Shown: positions 36,545 to 45,278, counted from the stretch's first letter. The stretch is DNA of 64,000 bases from an uncultured Eubacteriales bacterium (GCA_900320595.1 ONSW01000002.1:1-64000), one strand, 5' to 3'. Numbers and translations are program-made. Notes: generated by a model not told the origin, from the letters alone.

Positions 36545-37075
36545 TCAGGCTTTGACTTCAATAATATTCAGTTGCGTCGCGTCATATTCCGTTTCTGCGC
36601 AGATGATGTCTGTGATCCGTGCGACCTCCTCTTCGGACAAACCGTCGATCGGCGCAGGGACAGCGACTGTTACGGCGCCGTTTCCGATGTACACGACACA
36701 CTCGGAAAAATCTTTCGCCAACAAGAGATTTTCGATCTGCGTCTCTTGCATCGAGCATGTCGCCATAGCTGCGATCGCATTCATGGCGCTGTCAATGGTC
36801 TCCTGTGAGGCTGCATCAGCCGAGGCCGCCGACTGGAGAAGCTGCAGCGCTTCGTCCCGGGAAACCTGCCTCGTCAGCCTTGCCTCCGCGAAATACCCGG
36901 AATTGATCCTGTCCTGCACGGTGGCGTTTGCCTCAGCGATCTCGGCATCCTCAACGGCCACCATTTTACTGTCTGCTTTTCCCCAGCGGTTGTTGTATGA
37001 CCAGTTCAGCAGCACTGCCGCGCAAACACACATGACCACCGCGAGAAGCGCTATGTTCCTCTTCCTGTTTTTCAT
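36545..37075 (-). CDS. spoIIIAH: stage III sporulation protein AH-like
   Basis: A 176-aa protein with one N-terminal membrane segment (LLAVVMCVCAAVLLNWSY, about 8-27), a helical linker and a C-terminal YscJ/FliF-like ring-building domain. SpoIIIAH in the mother cell binds forespore SpoIIQ to form the feeding-tube channel between the two cells. It is the final gene of a complete spoIIIAA-AH set and ends at the operon terminator. Confidence 0.88.
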   Translation of the reverse strand: MKNRKRNIALLAVVMCVCAAVLLNWSYNNRWGKADSKMVAVEDAEIAEANATVQDRINSGYFAEARLTRQVSRDEALQLLQSAASADAASQETIDSAMNAIAAMATCSMQETQIENLLLAKDFSECVVYIGNGAVTVAVPAPIDGLSEEEVARITDIICAETEYDATQLNIIEVKA

Positions 37076-37090
37076 ATTCCTCTCCCTCCG

Positions 37091-37405
37091 CTACTTTGTT
37101 CCGTCCCGTTTGAGTATTGTTATCTTATCCGCGCCAAAACCTGTGTATGCCTTCACCGCCTCCGTTATTTCCATCCGGACTTTTGCATCCCGCGCCCCGT
37201 CGCATACAACGACCACACCGTTTTCAGAAATAAGGACGCATGCCTCCCCCACTCCCTCTGTCAAAGAAAGCGCGTCTCCCAGCTCGCAGCAGCTCTCTGC
37301 GCCTGTCTTCTTCGCTCCCGATGGGATCAGCATCATAAGGATTCCGAGCAGCAGGATCAAAAGCGGGAACTTGAAGCGTCCGATTTTATCAAGGATCTGT
37401 TTCAT
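37091..37405 (-). CDS. spoIIIAG: stage III sporulation protein AG-like
   Basis: A 104-aa short SpoIIIAG-type protein: a membrane segment FPLLILLLGILMMLIPSG at about 14-31, then a compact domain with VGEACVLISENGVVVVCDG that builds the secretin-like ring of the sporulation channel. It is shorter than the Bacillus form, as in many Clostridia. The ATG at 37405 follows AGGAG and GGAG; the frame continues upstream inside spoIIIAF, with which it overlaps by 17 bp. Confidence 0.83.
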   Translation of the reverse strand: MKQILDKIGRFKFPLLILLLGILMMLIPSGAKKTGAESCCELGDALSLTEGVGEACVLISENGVVVVCDGARDAKVRMEITEAVKAYTGFGADKITILKRDGTK

Positions 37406-37877
37406 ATCTCCACTCCTGTCGCGCCGCCTCGATTCCGAGCTCCGCTTCGATCCACGAAGCAAGCTTTGCCTCGGCATCCGCATTCCGTTCTGCCGTGATT
37501 AAAGCTCTTTCCGGTACCCAGACGCCTTCCTTCTTCCACGAGGCGCTGATCTCAACGCATTCGAGTTTCAGCCCGAGATCCGTGGCTTTGTCCATAATAT
37601 ATTCTTCGCACTCCTGTTCTATGACAAGTCTGCTGAGCCGATTACGGCTCTCCTCTGCGTTGCTTTCGATCACCGCCGCGGCATCGCGCGTCTCGGCCAG
37701 CGTAAGGGAATAACCCTCCCAGTTTGTTGTCATCACAAGGGAGAGAAACATCGTCACAAGCGAGGCTGTTGCGCACAGAGATGCAATGCTACGCTCTTTT
37801 CCCTCCGGCAGCAGTATCAAAAGAATGCCGTAAACGATCGATGCGGCGCAGATCCCGCGCAGTGTGATCGCACTCAT
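37389..37877 (-). CDS. spoIIIAF: stage III sporulation protein AF-like
   Basis: A 162-aa protein with two N-terminal membrane segments (about 5-45) and a charged cytoplasmic helix plus small C-terminal domain, as expected for SpoIIIAF. Its ATG overlaps the spoIIIAE stop by 4 bp (ATGA) and lacks a strong ribosome-binding site, pointing to coupled translation. Assignment depends on place and topology. Confidence 0.8.
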   Translation of the reverse strand: MSAITLRGICAASIVYGILLILLPEGKERSIASLCATASLVTMFLSLVMTTNWEGYSLTLAETRDAAAVIESNAEESRNRLSRLVIEQECEEYIMDKATDLGLKLECVEISASWKKEGVWVPERALITAERNADAEAKLASWIEAELGIEAARQEWRYETDP

Positions 37878-38965
37878 GGGCTTACGGTTTTGATCGCCGC
37901 CATCAAAGAGATAAACAGCATGATTGTCATGCATCCGAGTACGCCGAGCATCATCCCGAGCGCCGTTGAAAGATCGCCCAGCAGCATGGCAAGACGTTTT
38001 CCTTCGATTGCCGAAGCCACGGTGGCGCAAAGGCGGAACAGCAGCATCTTCACGCCGATCGCGAGAAACGGTGACAGGCAAAGCGCGCAGATACCGACGA
38101 GAGCATAGATCCCTGCCGAGTTTTTGATGACAGACGCACTTGCCAGAACGACAGACGCCGCATCGGACAAGATCCCTCCGACGACCGGCAGGGCGTTTGA
38201 AATGACCATCTTCCCTCCTTTTACCGCGATCGCATCTGCACCGGCCGTCAATGAACCGGTAAAGCCGATATACACGCTAATCACCGTTGTGAGAACGGTC
38301 ATGCCTGTGATCGTGCACCATTTAACAACGGAAACCGCTGTATTCAGGACCGGATTTGGATACATGCTCCGACTCAAACATAAGGCAAGAAAGGCATAGA
38401 TCAAAGGAACGGCGAGCCGAAGGAGCAGATCCATCAGGATATTCAGGCACAGCAGAACGGCAGCATACCTGGCGCCTGACGATACGACGGCGCCGCTGAC
38501 CGCAGCCGCCGTATAAACAACCGGCAGGACCGTTCCGGCATAACTGCCGAGCGTTCGGATCGTTTCGATCATCTGTCCCGCGAAGGAGTCGATCGAGCCC
38601 GTAACGGCAATTGCTGTCGCCGCGCAGGCACACAGCGAAACGACCTCCCTGATCCTTCCCTCCTGGCAAAGCGACTCTGCGATCGTGCATATGACAGCGA
38701 TCATCATGATGCGAACGACATCTCTTGCTTCATCTTTCAATCGGTCTGCAGCTTGGCGTTTGGCGCGATCCACAAAGCGGCCGATCGCACCGCCGACGTC
38801 ATAGCTTCCGTCTGTCACCAGCGATCCCGTGATTTCCCTTACGTCTGCAGGGAGCTCTTCTTCCGCGGCAGAAACGTCAAGCGGAAAATCCTCGGCATAG
38901 ATGGGAGCGGCAAGAGCCAGGACCGCAGTCAATATAACAAGAAAGGCAGCAAAGCTTTTTTTCAA
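37874..38965 (-). CDS. spoIIIAE: stage III sporulation protein AE
   Basis: A 363-aa polytopic membrane protein of the mother-cell channel. It begins with a clear signal sequence KKSFAAFLVILTAVLALAAPIYA and has about seven later hydrophobic segments, with the conserved GFTGSLTAGADAIAVKGGK and SNALPVVGGILSDA. The start is TTG at 38965, overlapping the spoIIIAD stop by 4 bp, with GGAGAG ahead of it. A longer frame into spoIIIAD lacks the signal peptide at its start. Length is close to the usual size of about 400. Confidence 0.88.
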   Translation of the reverse strand: MKKSFAAFLVILTAVLALAAPIYAEDFPLDVSAAEEELPADVREITGSLVTDGSYDVGGAIGRFVDRAKRQAADRLKDEARDVVRIMMIAVICTIAESLCQEGRIREVVSLCACAATAIAVTGSIDSFAGQMIETIRTLGSYAGTVLPVVYTAAAVSGAVVSSGARYAAVLLCLNILMDLLLRLAVPLIYAFLALCLSRSMYPNPVLNTAVSVVKWCTITGMTVLTTVISVYIGFTGSLTAGADAIAVKGGKMVISNALPVVGGILSDAASVVLASASVIKNSAGIYALVGICALCLSPFLAIGVKMLLFRLCATVASAIEGKRLAMLLGDLSTALGMMLGVLGCMTIMLFISLMAAIKTVSP

Positions 38966-39348
38966 AGCATCTCTCCGATCGTATCGAGCATCATACGCAA
39001 AAGCGGCATTGCCGCAGCGATCGCGCACAGCACCCCTGTAAACTCTATGGCAGAAGCCGCTGCGCTCTGCGCCGCCTCGCGGCAGAGATCCGCGGTGACC
39101 CTTGCCGTGAAGGCCACGGCGCAGCATTTTATGACCGGCAGCAGATAACTGTCTCCTATGCCGTACAGGCTGCGCACCGTCTCTTTCAATTCGGCAACCG
39201 GTTTGAGCAGCGGAAAAGAGAGCATCAGGATTACGATCACCGTACACAGCCCGACTGCAAACGCGATCTCGGGATTGCTCCGCCGGATCATCAGCACCGC
39301 GCAAGCTGAAATCAGCACAAGCCCGGATACCTTCAATAAGACTTCCAT
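38962..39348 (-). CDS. spoIIIAD: stage III sporulation protein AD
   Basis: A 128-aa membrane protein with four hydrophobic segments and the family's polar SIEFTGVLCAI-like region. In Bacillus SpoIIIAC and SpoIIIAD are similar and probably form the membrane base for SpoIIIAA. It lies 4 bp after spoIIIAC. Confidence 0.88.
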   Translation of the reverse strand: MEVLLKVSGLVLISACAVLMIRRSNPEIAFAVGLCTVIVILMLSFPLLKPVAELKETVRSLYGIGDSYLLPVIKCCAVAFTARVTADLCREAAQSAAASAIEFTGVLCAIAAAMPLLRMMLDTIGEML

Positions 39349-39352
39349 TTTC

Positions 39353-39547
39353 TTATAAATGAAAAAGTTCCTTGATCAGATCGAACAATTCACTGATTTT
39401 CTGCACGACCATCATCAGCACGACAACAAGGGCCGCGATCGTCGTCATCAGGGCCTGTTCGTCCCGCCCCGACCGCTGAAGCAGAATATTCAACACGGCC
39501 ACAAGGATCCCAACGGCTGCCACTTTAAAGATAAGTTCAACGTCCAT
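39353..39547 (-). CDS. spoIIIAC: stage III sporulation protein AC
   Basis: A 64-aa protein with two membrane helices; the segment VGILVAVLNILLQRSGRDEQ is highly typical of SpoIIIAC. Size equals that in Bacillus. It lies between spoIIIAB and spoIIIAD in the standard order. Confidence 0.92.
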   Translation of the reverse strand: MDVELIFKVAAVGILVAVLNILLQRSGRDEQALMTTIAALVVVLMMVVQKISELFDLIKELFHL

Positions 39548-39554
39548 GTTTCTC

Positions 39555-40070
39555 CTATATCAGCAGGATTACCGCCATTGCGCCGAGCGAGAGCGGGATC
39601 CCGAAAGCGATGCGCCTGAAGTTGCCTTGTCTGTTTTCCAGTTGGGTGATCCTCTCTTCGATGGCGTGATCCGCTGCGTCGAGCGCTTCACACAGCGCTG
39701 CCGGATTGCTTCTGCCGAGAGCCTGTCCCAGCGGCAGGAAGATCTCCTTCTCCTGGTCCGAAAAAAGGAATAACCGCTTCCGGACGCAATCCTCCCAGAT
39801 GACAGAAAACGGCTTTTCCCCAAGCCCGGACATCTCATCTCTCAATGTGCGAAAAAAGGAGCCGGCAATTTCATTTTCATTTTCGAATGCCAGAGTCTCG
39901 AAGCAACCCTTTAACGGGGCTCCTTTCTCTCCGATCTCACAGCTTAAATATGCAAGGCTTCTTTTCAGCGCTGCGAGCAGGCTGTACTGCTTCCGCTTTT
40001 CTTTCAGCAGCATTCCGCTCGTCATCACGCTGGCTAAAAGGATCAAACAGGCTCCGCTCATCTTGATCAC
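39555..40070 (-). CDS. spoIIIAB: stage III sporulation protein AB
   Basis: A 171-aa protein with membrane helices at each end and a helical cytoplasmic middle, resembling type II secretion F-like SpoIIIAB. The LLKEKRKQYSLLAALKRSLAYL block near the start and LGQALGRSNP are conserved. Its start overlaps spoIIIAA by 4 bp. Confidence 0.87.
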   Translation of the reverse strand: MIKMSGACLILLASVMTSGMLLKEKRKQYSLLAALKRSLAYLSCEIGEKGAPLKGCFETLAFENENEIAGSFFRTLRDEMSGLGEKPFSVIWEDCVRKRLFLFSDQEKEIFLPLGQALGRSNPAALCEALDAADHAIEERITQLENRQGNFRRIAFGIPLSLGAMAVILLI

Positions 40071-40915
40071 GCAAGACTCCTTATCTCATAATGCCGCTTT
40101 CCATCTTTCATTTGAATCAGAACCGCGTTTCGGAACACCCCTCCGTCTATGAGACGCCGATAGCCTTTCCTTCCCGTCAGGTCCTCTATGTCCTTCGCAT
40201 GCGCCGTCGCGATAAGTCCCGTTCCGCATCCGTAAACCTCCTCCATGGCCTGGATGTCCTCCGGAGAGGTGATCTCGTCTGCGGCTATGATTTCCGGCGT
40301 CATCGAGCGAAGGAGCAAAAGCGCGCCCGTGAGCTTATCGAGTCCGGATATGACGTCGCTGCATCGTCCGAGATCATAAACGTTTGCGGAAAGCTCGCCG
40401 CGTTCATCGATGACGCCGATGCGTCTTCCCGAATCGGAAAGGCAGCGGATCACGTCCCGCAGAGCGGTCGTTTTTCCGCCGCCGGGCGGCGAAAGGATCA
40501 GCGTATTGGGGAAGGATGCTCCATTGAGTTTTGCCGCGATCGCCCCGCATACGCCGCGGCATTCCCGCGCAAGGCGCACGCAAAGTGAAGAATATCGCGC
40601 AAAGCCTGTCCCCCTTCTGTCCGGAGCTGTTTGTCCGCATACGCCGACGCGAAGACCCCCGGTACAGTAATACCCTTGTCTGATCGCCTGCGCAGCGCTG
40701 TACAAAGACGCGCCTGTCGCCTTTTGCAGGATCAGCAGCAGATCATCCTCCGAGACTTTTTCTATCGGCAGAAAATGCTCCTTCCCGCCATACACCAGCG
40801 ATGGCGCTCTCCCGATCCGAAACCGCATCTCCTCTGGTCGAAATCCTCTGTGCCGTTCCACTGCCTGTACCATTTTTGCCGGAAGCAGCATCAGCAAATC
40901 ATCAAATGCCTCCAT
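40067..40915 (-). CDS. spoIIIAA: stage III sporulation protein AA (ATPase)
   Basis: A 282-aa secretion-type ATPase for the sporulation channel. Walker A SPPGGGKTTALRD near 150, Walker B IIAADEITSPED near 215, and the Arg-containing GLRVGVCGQ are visible. It is the first gene of the operon. A sigma-E-like promoter candidate lies 20-45 bp upstream, fitting mother-cell expression. Confidence 0.93.
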   Translation of the reverse strand: MEAFDDLLMLLPAKMVQAVERHRGFRPEEMRFRIGRAPSLVYGGKEHFLPIEKVSEDDLLLILQKATGASLYSAAQAIRQGYYCTGGLRVGVCGQTAPDRRGTGFARYSSLCVRLARECRGVCGAIAAKLNGASFPNTLILSPPGGGKTTALRDVIRCLSDSGRRIGVIDERGELSANVYDLGRCSDVISGLDKLTGALLLLRSMTPEIIAADEITSPEDIQAMEEVYGCGTGLIATAHAKDIEDLTGRKGYRRLIDGGVFRNAVLIQMKDGKRHYEIRSLA

Positions 40916-40933
40916 TTCCTCACTCCCGTGGAC

Positions 40934-40960
40934 AATATATGAACAGAGCGCGGAAATATT
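40934..40960 (-). promoter_or_regulatory. candidate sigma-E promoter of spoIIIA
   Basis: On the minus strand an ATA-containing GAATATT element (40955-40960 region) and CATATATT (40934-40941) are separated by about 15 bp between ATA and CATA, close to the sigma-E pattern. It overlaps the divergent sigma-A promoter region for the membrane protein gene. Confidence 0.45.
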
Positions 40961-40961
40961 C

Positions 40962-40990
40962 TTGAAAGTTATATCCCGTTGTGCTATGAT
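40962..40990 (+). promoter_or_regulatory. sigma-A promoter of the small membrane protein gene
   Basis: TTGAAA (40962-40967) and TATGAT (40985-40990) with a 17-bp spacer, 31 bp before the ATG at 41022. Confidence 0.7.
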
Positions 40991-41021
40991 TCAAAGGACA
41001 AAAAAACGGAGGACGATCCCT

Positions 41022-41492
41022 ATGGCGATGAAAATCATGTGGGCTGCCGCTATTTTCTTCGGCGGCTGGCTTTTCTTCTATCTTTTTGGCAGACAGCTCG
41101 TTTTTAACTTTTCCGCCGCTTATCCGACGATCAAAAAAATGCGCGAGCAGGATAAAGAGCTGATTGCGCCCGGCGCAGACAAATACACCAACATTTCTGT
41201 TCTTGTCTGTGTTGTTACAATTGTGGTCGTGGCGGCTATCGTGATCCGCTTCTGCCCGCTTTACCTGATGATCAGCTGTGCCGTCGGCGCTGTTTCCGCC
41301 CTGCTCATGTATCTGCCTCACGCAAAGGTCAGCGACCGCGGGACCTTTGATCTTTTCTGCTCGGCATATTCGCGTTTTGTGCCGGATGACGAGCTTCGTA
41401 CCGCAATGTTCAACCGCAAGCCGAAAGAGATCCGCAAGCGTGTTCGCGAAATGGGTCTAGATCCTGCCTTTGTTCCGATCTTTTCGGACTGA
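41022..41492 (+). CDS. small membrane protein of unknown function
   Basis: A 156-aa protein with an N-terminal membrane segment (WAAAIFFGGWLFFYLFG, about 6-22) and two more hydrophobic segments near 60-100, then an acidic-to-basic soluble tail ending in MGLDPAFVPIFSD. No family recognised. GGAGG is nine bases before the chosen ATG; an upstream ATG at 40962 lies inside the promoter and is unlikely. Monocistronic, with a terminator directly after. Confidence 0.7.
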   Translation: MAMKIMWAAAIFFGGWLFFYLFGRQLVFNFSAAYPTIKKMREQDKELIAPGADKYTNISVLVCVVTIVVVAAIVIRFCPLYLMISCAVGAVSALLMYLPHAKVSDRGTFDLFCSAYSRFVPDDELRTAMFNRKPKEIRKRVREMGLDPAFVPIFSD

Positions 41493-41510
41493 TGCACTCT
41501 TAATGATAAA

Positions 41511-41540
41511 AAAGTTCACGGTAGTGATACCGTGAACTTT
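41511..41540. terminator. bidirectional terminator between membrane protein and GH3 genes
   Basis: Perfect 13-base arms AAAGTTCACGGTA and TACCGTGAACTTT around GTGA, with A-rich and T-rich flanks. It sits between convergent genes ending at 41492 and 41553. Confidence 0.85.
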
Positions 41541-41552
41541 TACTTTATGTAT

Positions 41553-43982
41553 TTATTTGCAGAGCCTTCGGATCATCTTCAGGACGCGGCTCCCGCTGAT
41601 CTCCAGCTGTCGGCGGGACAGCGTTCCGTCTTTCAGCGCTTTGATCACCGCCTTGTAATCTCCGCTGTTGCCCGGCATAAACAGATCTCCTCCCGCAGCC
41701 GCCACGTTCTGGGACTGGGCCTTTGGATAACGGCTTCCCATGTTTGGCATGTTCATGACCCAGTCGGTCATCACGATGCCCTCAAAGCCGTTTTCTGCGC
41801 GCAGGAAATCTTCTGTAAGCCCTCTCTGTTCCGAGCTGTGCACGCCGTTGATCAGATTATAGGACGTCATCAGCGCGCGAGGCTGCGATTCGCGGATGCA
41901 GAGCGCAAAGCCCTTCAGATAGATCTCTCGCAGCGTTCTTTCGCTTAAAATACTGTTGTTGAAATAGCGGTTGAGCTCCTGGTTGTTCGCTGCAAGATGC
42001 TTGATCGTCGTGCCGCATCCGGGATGCGCCTGAACGCCGTTTGTGATCGCCGCGGCCATGCGTCCGCTCAGGATCGGATCTTCGCTGAAATATTCAAAGT
42101 TTCGCCCGCAAAGGATGCTTCTGTGGATGTTCAGCGCAGGTGCAAGCCAGAGATGAACGCCGAATCGCTCCATTTCCTCTCCGACCAGGTCGCCGCAGAG
42201 CGCGGCGAAATCGAGATCCCAGCTCTGCGCGATCGCGGTTCCGATCGGGATCGCGGTGCAGTACTGATGCCGGATCTCTTTTCCCTTCGCCGTCTTTCCG
42301 CCGCCCATCACAAGCTTCGTCAGCGTTTTTGTGACAGGCCCCATCGCATCGAGGATGCTCTCGGGGAGCGTCGCGCCGCCGACTGTGCGGGCAAACTCTC
42401 CTTCCCTATAATAGTCGCGGGAAAGGCGCAGACCCGCAGGACCGTCTGCCATGATAAGCGGCTTGAATTCTTTATTGGAAAGCTTTGAGGTCGTTTCACC
42501 CGCGGCGCCTGCCACATGGCTGGCCGCGTCACCGATCACCGAAGCAATCCCGCCTTTTTCCGAAAAAGCCCCGATGAACAGATAGGCAAGCTCGCTGTCC
42601 GAAAGTACTTTGACCGCCTCGTCGACAGGCTCGTCTCTGTCATATACCGTCTCTTCCGTCACAATGCCGGAGGTATCGACACCGAAGCGCGGCAGATTCG
42701 GCGGCAGCTGCTCGCTTACCGTACGCTCATAACGCCGCTCTTTCAGATCCGTCTTTGGAATGATCGCTCTGACTTTTTTCAGAATGGCTTCCCCATCAAG
42801 GGAAAGGATCCCGATCGGCGCCGTGTCCGCACTGTTCGTACCGAGACGCAGGATATAATCGCCCGCTTCGAGGAAATAAACATGACGCTCTTCATCGAAT
42901 GATGCAAGCTCTTTCAAATCAAAAGAAAGCGTAACAGCGGCGCTCTCTCCGGGAAAGATCTCCCCGGTCTTGGAAAAGGCGGCCAGATCCTGGAAGGGCT
43001 TTTTCAGTTTCCCCTCCGGAGCAGTCACATAGAGCTGAATGACCTCGCGGCCGGGACAATTCCCCGTGTTTGTCACTTCGGCATGAACGGTAACCGTTGT
43101 GCCATGCACACTAAGGGAAGATTCGCCCAGTTGAAAATCCGTATAAGAAATACCGAAGCCGAACGGAAAGAGCGGCTTTTTCCCGACCGTGTCAAAATAG
43201 CGGTAACCGACATACACGCCCTCCGGATAAGTCGTATCCTCTTTGTTGCCGAACTCGATATTCGGGCAGTAATCTTCCCACGCAGCCCATGTCGTCGTCA
43301 GCTTGCCGGAGGGGTAAGTACGCCCCAGCAGCACGTCCGCCAGCGCGCTCCCCATCTCGGTGCCGAGCTGAGAGAGCACAAGGATATTCCCCACCGACAT
43401 CACCGGGCTGAGATCGACCGGACCGCCCGCATTGATAACAAGCATAAAATGATCGTACATCCGATCAAGTGTCAGAATATCCCGGATCTCGCTCTTCGTC
43501 AGAAGCACATCGCCAGCTACCGCTCTGCGGTCGTTTCCTTCGCCCGAAATGCGTGAAACGACATAGATCGCCGCATCGGCGCAGCAAACGACCGGGAGAT
43601 CATATTCCGGCTCGGGCATAACAGCGCCCATCGCATACATGATCATATTCATGCCTGCTTCGTGCGCCTGCTGCTTCAGCGTCTTTTGAAACGCTTTTTT
43701 TGCTCTCGCCCGTTCACGGTCGTAGGCGTCGAGCCAGTTGCCGGTCGTGACGGTGAACCCTGCGTCGAGCAAGCCCTGCTCGATGTTGACAGAAAAGCGG
43801 GAATTGACCTCGCCCGAGCCTGTTCCGCCCTTTACGCTGTTACGCACACCGCACCCGTACGCCGCGATCGACGAGGCATAGGGCAGCGGGAACGCGCCGT
43901 TTTTTTTCAGCAGTACCATGCAGCCGCCCAGTTCTTTGCGAAGGCGTGAAAGGTGCTCTTTTTCATACGGATACAGTTCCAT
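41553..43982 (-). CDS. glycoside hydrolase family 3 enzyme with swapped domain order
   Basis: An 809-aa cytoplasmic beta-glucosidase-type enzyme. Its order is reversed from most GH3 enzymes: the (alpha/beta)6 sandwich comes first (from residue 15, VLLKKNGAFPLP, with GTGSGEVN), then a fibronectin-III-like domain (NTGNCPGREVIQLYV), then the TIM-barrel-like domain with APALNIHRSILCGRNFEY, KHLAANNQE and the nucleophile in GIVMTDW (Asp at about 740). The same swap is known in beta-glucosidases from rumen Butyrivibrio and Ruminococcus. No signal peptide is present. GGAG precedes the ATG by eight bases. It follows the YdcF gene by 23 bp. The substrate sugar is not deducible. Confidence 0.9.
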   Translation of the reverse strand: MELYPYEKEHLSRLRKELGGCMVLLKKNGAFPLPYASSIAAYGCGVRNSVKGGTGSGEVNSRFSVNIEQGLLDAGFTVTTGNWLDAYDRERARAKKAFQKTLKQQAHEAGMNMIMYAMGAVMPEPEYDLPVVCCADAAIYVVSRISGEGNDRRAVAGDVLLTKSEIRDILTLDRMYDHFMLVINAGGPVDLSPVMSVGNILVLSQLGTEMGSALADVLLGRTYPSGKLTTTWAAWEDYCPNIEFGNKEDTTYPEGVYVGYRYFDTVGKKPLFPFGFGISYTDFQLGESSLSVHGTTVTVHAEVTNTGNCPGREVIQLYVTAPEGKLKKPFQDLAAFSKTGEIFPGESAAVTLSFDLKELASFDEERHVYFLEAGDYILRLGTNSADTAPIGILSLDGEAILKKVRAIIPKTDLKERRYERTVSEQLPPNLPRFGVDTSGIVTEETVYDRDEPVDEAVKVLSDSELAYLFIGAFSEKGGIASVIGDAASHVAGAAGETTSKLSNKEFKPLIMADGPAGLRLSRDYYREGEFARTVGGATLPESILDAMGPVTKTLTKLVMGGGKTAKGKEIRHQYCTAIPIGTAIAQSWDLDFAALCGDLVGEEMERFGVHLWLAPALNIHRSILCGRNFEYFSEDPILSGRMAAAITNGVQAHPGCGTTIKHLAANNQELNRYFNNSILSERTLREIYLKGFALCIRESQPRALMTSYNLINGVHSSEQRGLTEDFLRAENGFEGIVMTDWVMNMPNMGSRYPKAQSQNVAAAGGDLFMPGNSGDYKAVIKALKDGTLSRRQLEISGSRVLKMIRRLCK

Positions 43983-44005
43983 GACAGCAACTCCTTTATA
44001 ATATT

Positions 44006-45022
44006 TCATAATGCAAATAAGAAATACGCCCCGATCAGCAGACCGGTAAAAGCAAAATATCCGAGCAGCGAAATGACAAGGTACCGTTTTCTGCTGAATA
44101 CGGCAGCGAATTCACGAATAGCAGCGTTCGGCCAATAATAGGCGGCCACCGGCGCTCCGAAGCCCTGGCAGCGGATCCCGAGCTCGTGTGCCTGGAGTAA
44201 GCACCGGAACAAATGATAATCACTGGTGACAAGGGCGATTCGGGAGCGATCGACCCCGGGGAGCATTTCCATCGACATGAGGAGGTTCTCCTGCGTGGAA
44301 TGACTGCGATCCTCCGGGATAATTCGTTTCTCCGGTATCCCCTTTTCCCGAAGATAACCGCGCATCGCCTCGGCCTCGGAAATGCTTTCGTCGTCTCCCC
44401 TTCCGCCGCTGACAACGATTCTGGCCTTCTCCGCACCATAACGGTAAAGATGAATTGCGGTATCCAGCCGGGCTGCCAGGATCCTTGAGACCTGATCGCC
44501 GTGTATCAGCGCGCAACCGTGAACAAGAATCGCATCAAAGCTGTCGGCACGCGAAAAGCAAGGGAGGATCAGCAGATACAGCAAAAATGAGAAAACCAGC
44601 AGCGCACCGTAAATCAAGCAGGCAGACCCGATCAGAAAAACGGTCAAGTCGGCATCCGGCGAGAAAACACCTTTTTGAAGCAGCGTAAATGCGAACAAAG
44701 CCACGCCCGCAAGAAGCAGGCCCAGGAAAAGCGTGCGCGCCTTGTATCCTCTTTCTGCTTCGCGTAACATCATGGCTGTGCCGCTTCCGATCAAAGAAAA
44801 AGCAACGGCCAGAAGCAGCACGAGGGCAAAAGCAAGGCAGATATATACGATTTCTTCAACAGAGGAAGAAACCGCTGTCGCCACAGCAAAAGCAGCAAAT
44901 GCAGCGGCGAGCCCCAGCGCGGCGCAATTGCGAAGACGGTAGGGAGAAGATTTGACGGAAAAGAAGAAAACGATCAGGCAAGAAGCCGAAAGAACAACGA
45001 AGATCAAACAATATCGGTGCAT
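44006..45022 (-). CDS. YdcF/DUF218-family membrane protein
   Basis: A 338-aa protein with four to five N-terminal membrane helices (about 1-150) and a DUF218 domain: VHGCALIHGDQVSRILAARL, VSGGRGDDESISEAEAM, DRSHSTQENLL and VTSDYHLFRC. These folds bind nucleotides or act in envelope glycan or vancomycin-tolerance (SanA) functions; the exact role is unknown. The frame runs upstream through the tRNA gene, producing a spurious N-terminus. The ATG at 45022 has GGGAGG ten bases upstream and is preferred over ATGs at 45031 and 45052. Confidence 0.82.
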   Translation of the reverse strand: MHRYCLIFVVLSASCLIVFFFSVKSSPYRLRNCAALGLAAAFAAFAVATAVSSSVEEIVYICLAFALVLLLAVAFSLIGSGTAMMLREAERGYKARTLFLGLLLAGVALFAFTLLQKGVFSPDADLTVFLIGSACLIYGALLVFSFLLYLLILPCFSRADSFDAILVHGCALIHGDQVSRILAARLDTAIHLYRYGAEKARIVVSGGRGDDESISEAEAMRGYLREKGIPEKRIIPEDRSHSTQENLLMSMEMLPGVDRSRIALVTSDYHLFRCLLQAHELGIRCQGFGAPVAAYYWPNAAIREFAAVFSRKRYLVISLLGYFAFTGLLIGAYFLFAL

Positions 45023-45130
45023 CTTCGGCATACCTCCCAGCGTTTTCTTCATTATAGCAGAAAGATGCATGCATGAAAAGGAAAAAACGAAACGATGAAT
45101 CCCTGACCATGCTCTCCGGAGAAACAACAG

Positions 45131-45160
45131 AGCCCTGTATTCATTCGTGAATACAGGGCT
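45131..45160 (-). terminator. terminator downstream of tRNA-Thr
   Basis: Perfect 13-base arms AGCCCTGTATTCA and TGAATACAGGGCT with a 4-base loop, five bases after the tRNA 3' end. The T-run after the stem is weak on the minus strand (CTGTTGTTT) and better on the plus strand. Confidence 0.65.
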
Positions 45161-45165
45161 TTTGC

Positions 45166-45241
45166 TGGAGCTGGCAATGTGACTCGAACACACGACCTGC
45201 TGATTACGAATCAGCTGCTCTACCGACTGAGCTATGCCAGC
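45166..45241 (-). tRNA. tRNA-Thr (anticodon CGU)
   Basis: A 76-nt cloverleaf on the minus strand. Acceptor GCTGGCA pairs with TGCCAGC; D-loop contains AGTCGGTAGAGC; anticodon stem GCTGA/TCAGC encloses TTCGTAA, anticodon CGT, reading ACG; the T-arm contains TTCGAGT; discriminator T and encoded CCA follow. The CGU isoacceptor reads only ACG codons. Confidence 0.93.
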
Positions 45242-45278
45242 AATCATATGAAGCGGCGCCTTTTTCGCCGCAAGCGGT

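Noticed and set aside
45023..45247. N-terminal extension of the YdcF gene through tRNA-Thr
   Set aside because: Its first codons translate the tRNA itself (GIAQSVEQLIRNQQVV), a familiar artefact; a good ribosome-binding site marks the start at 45022.
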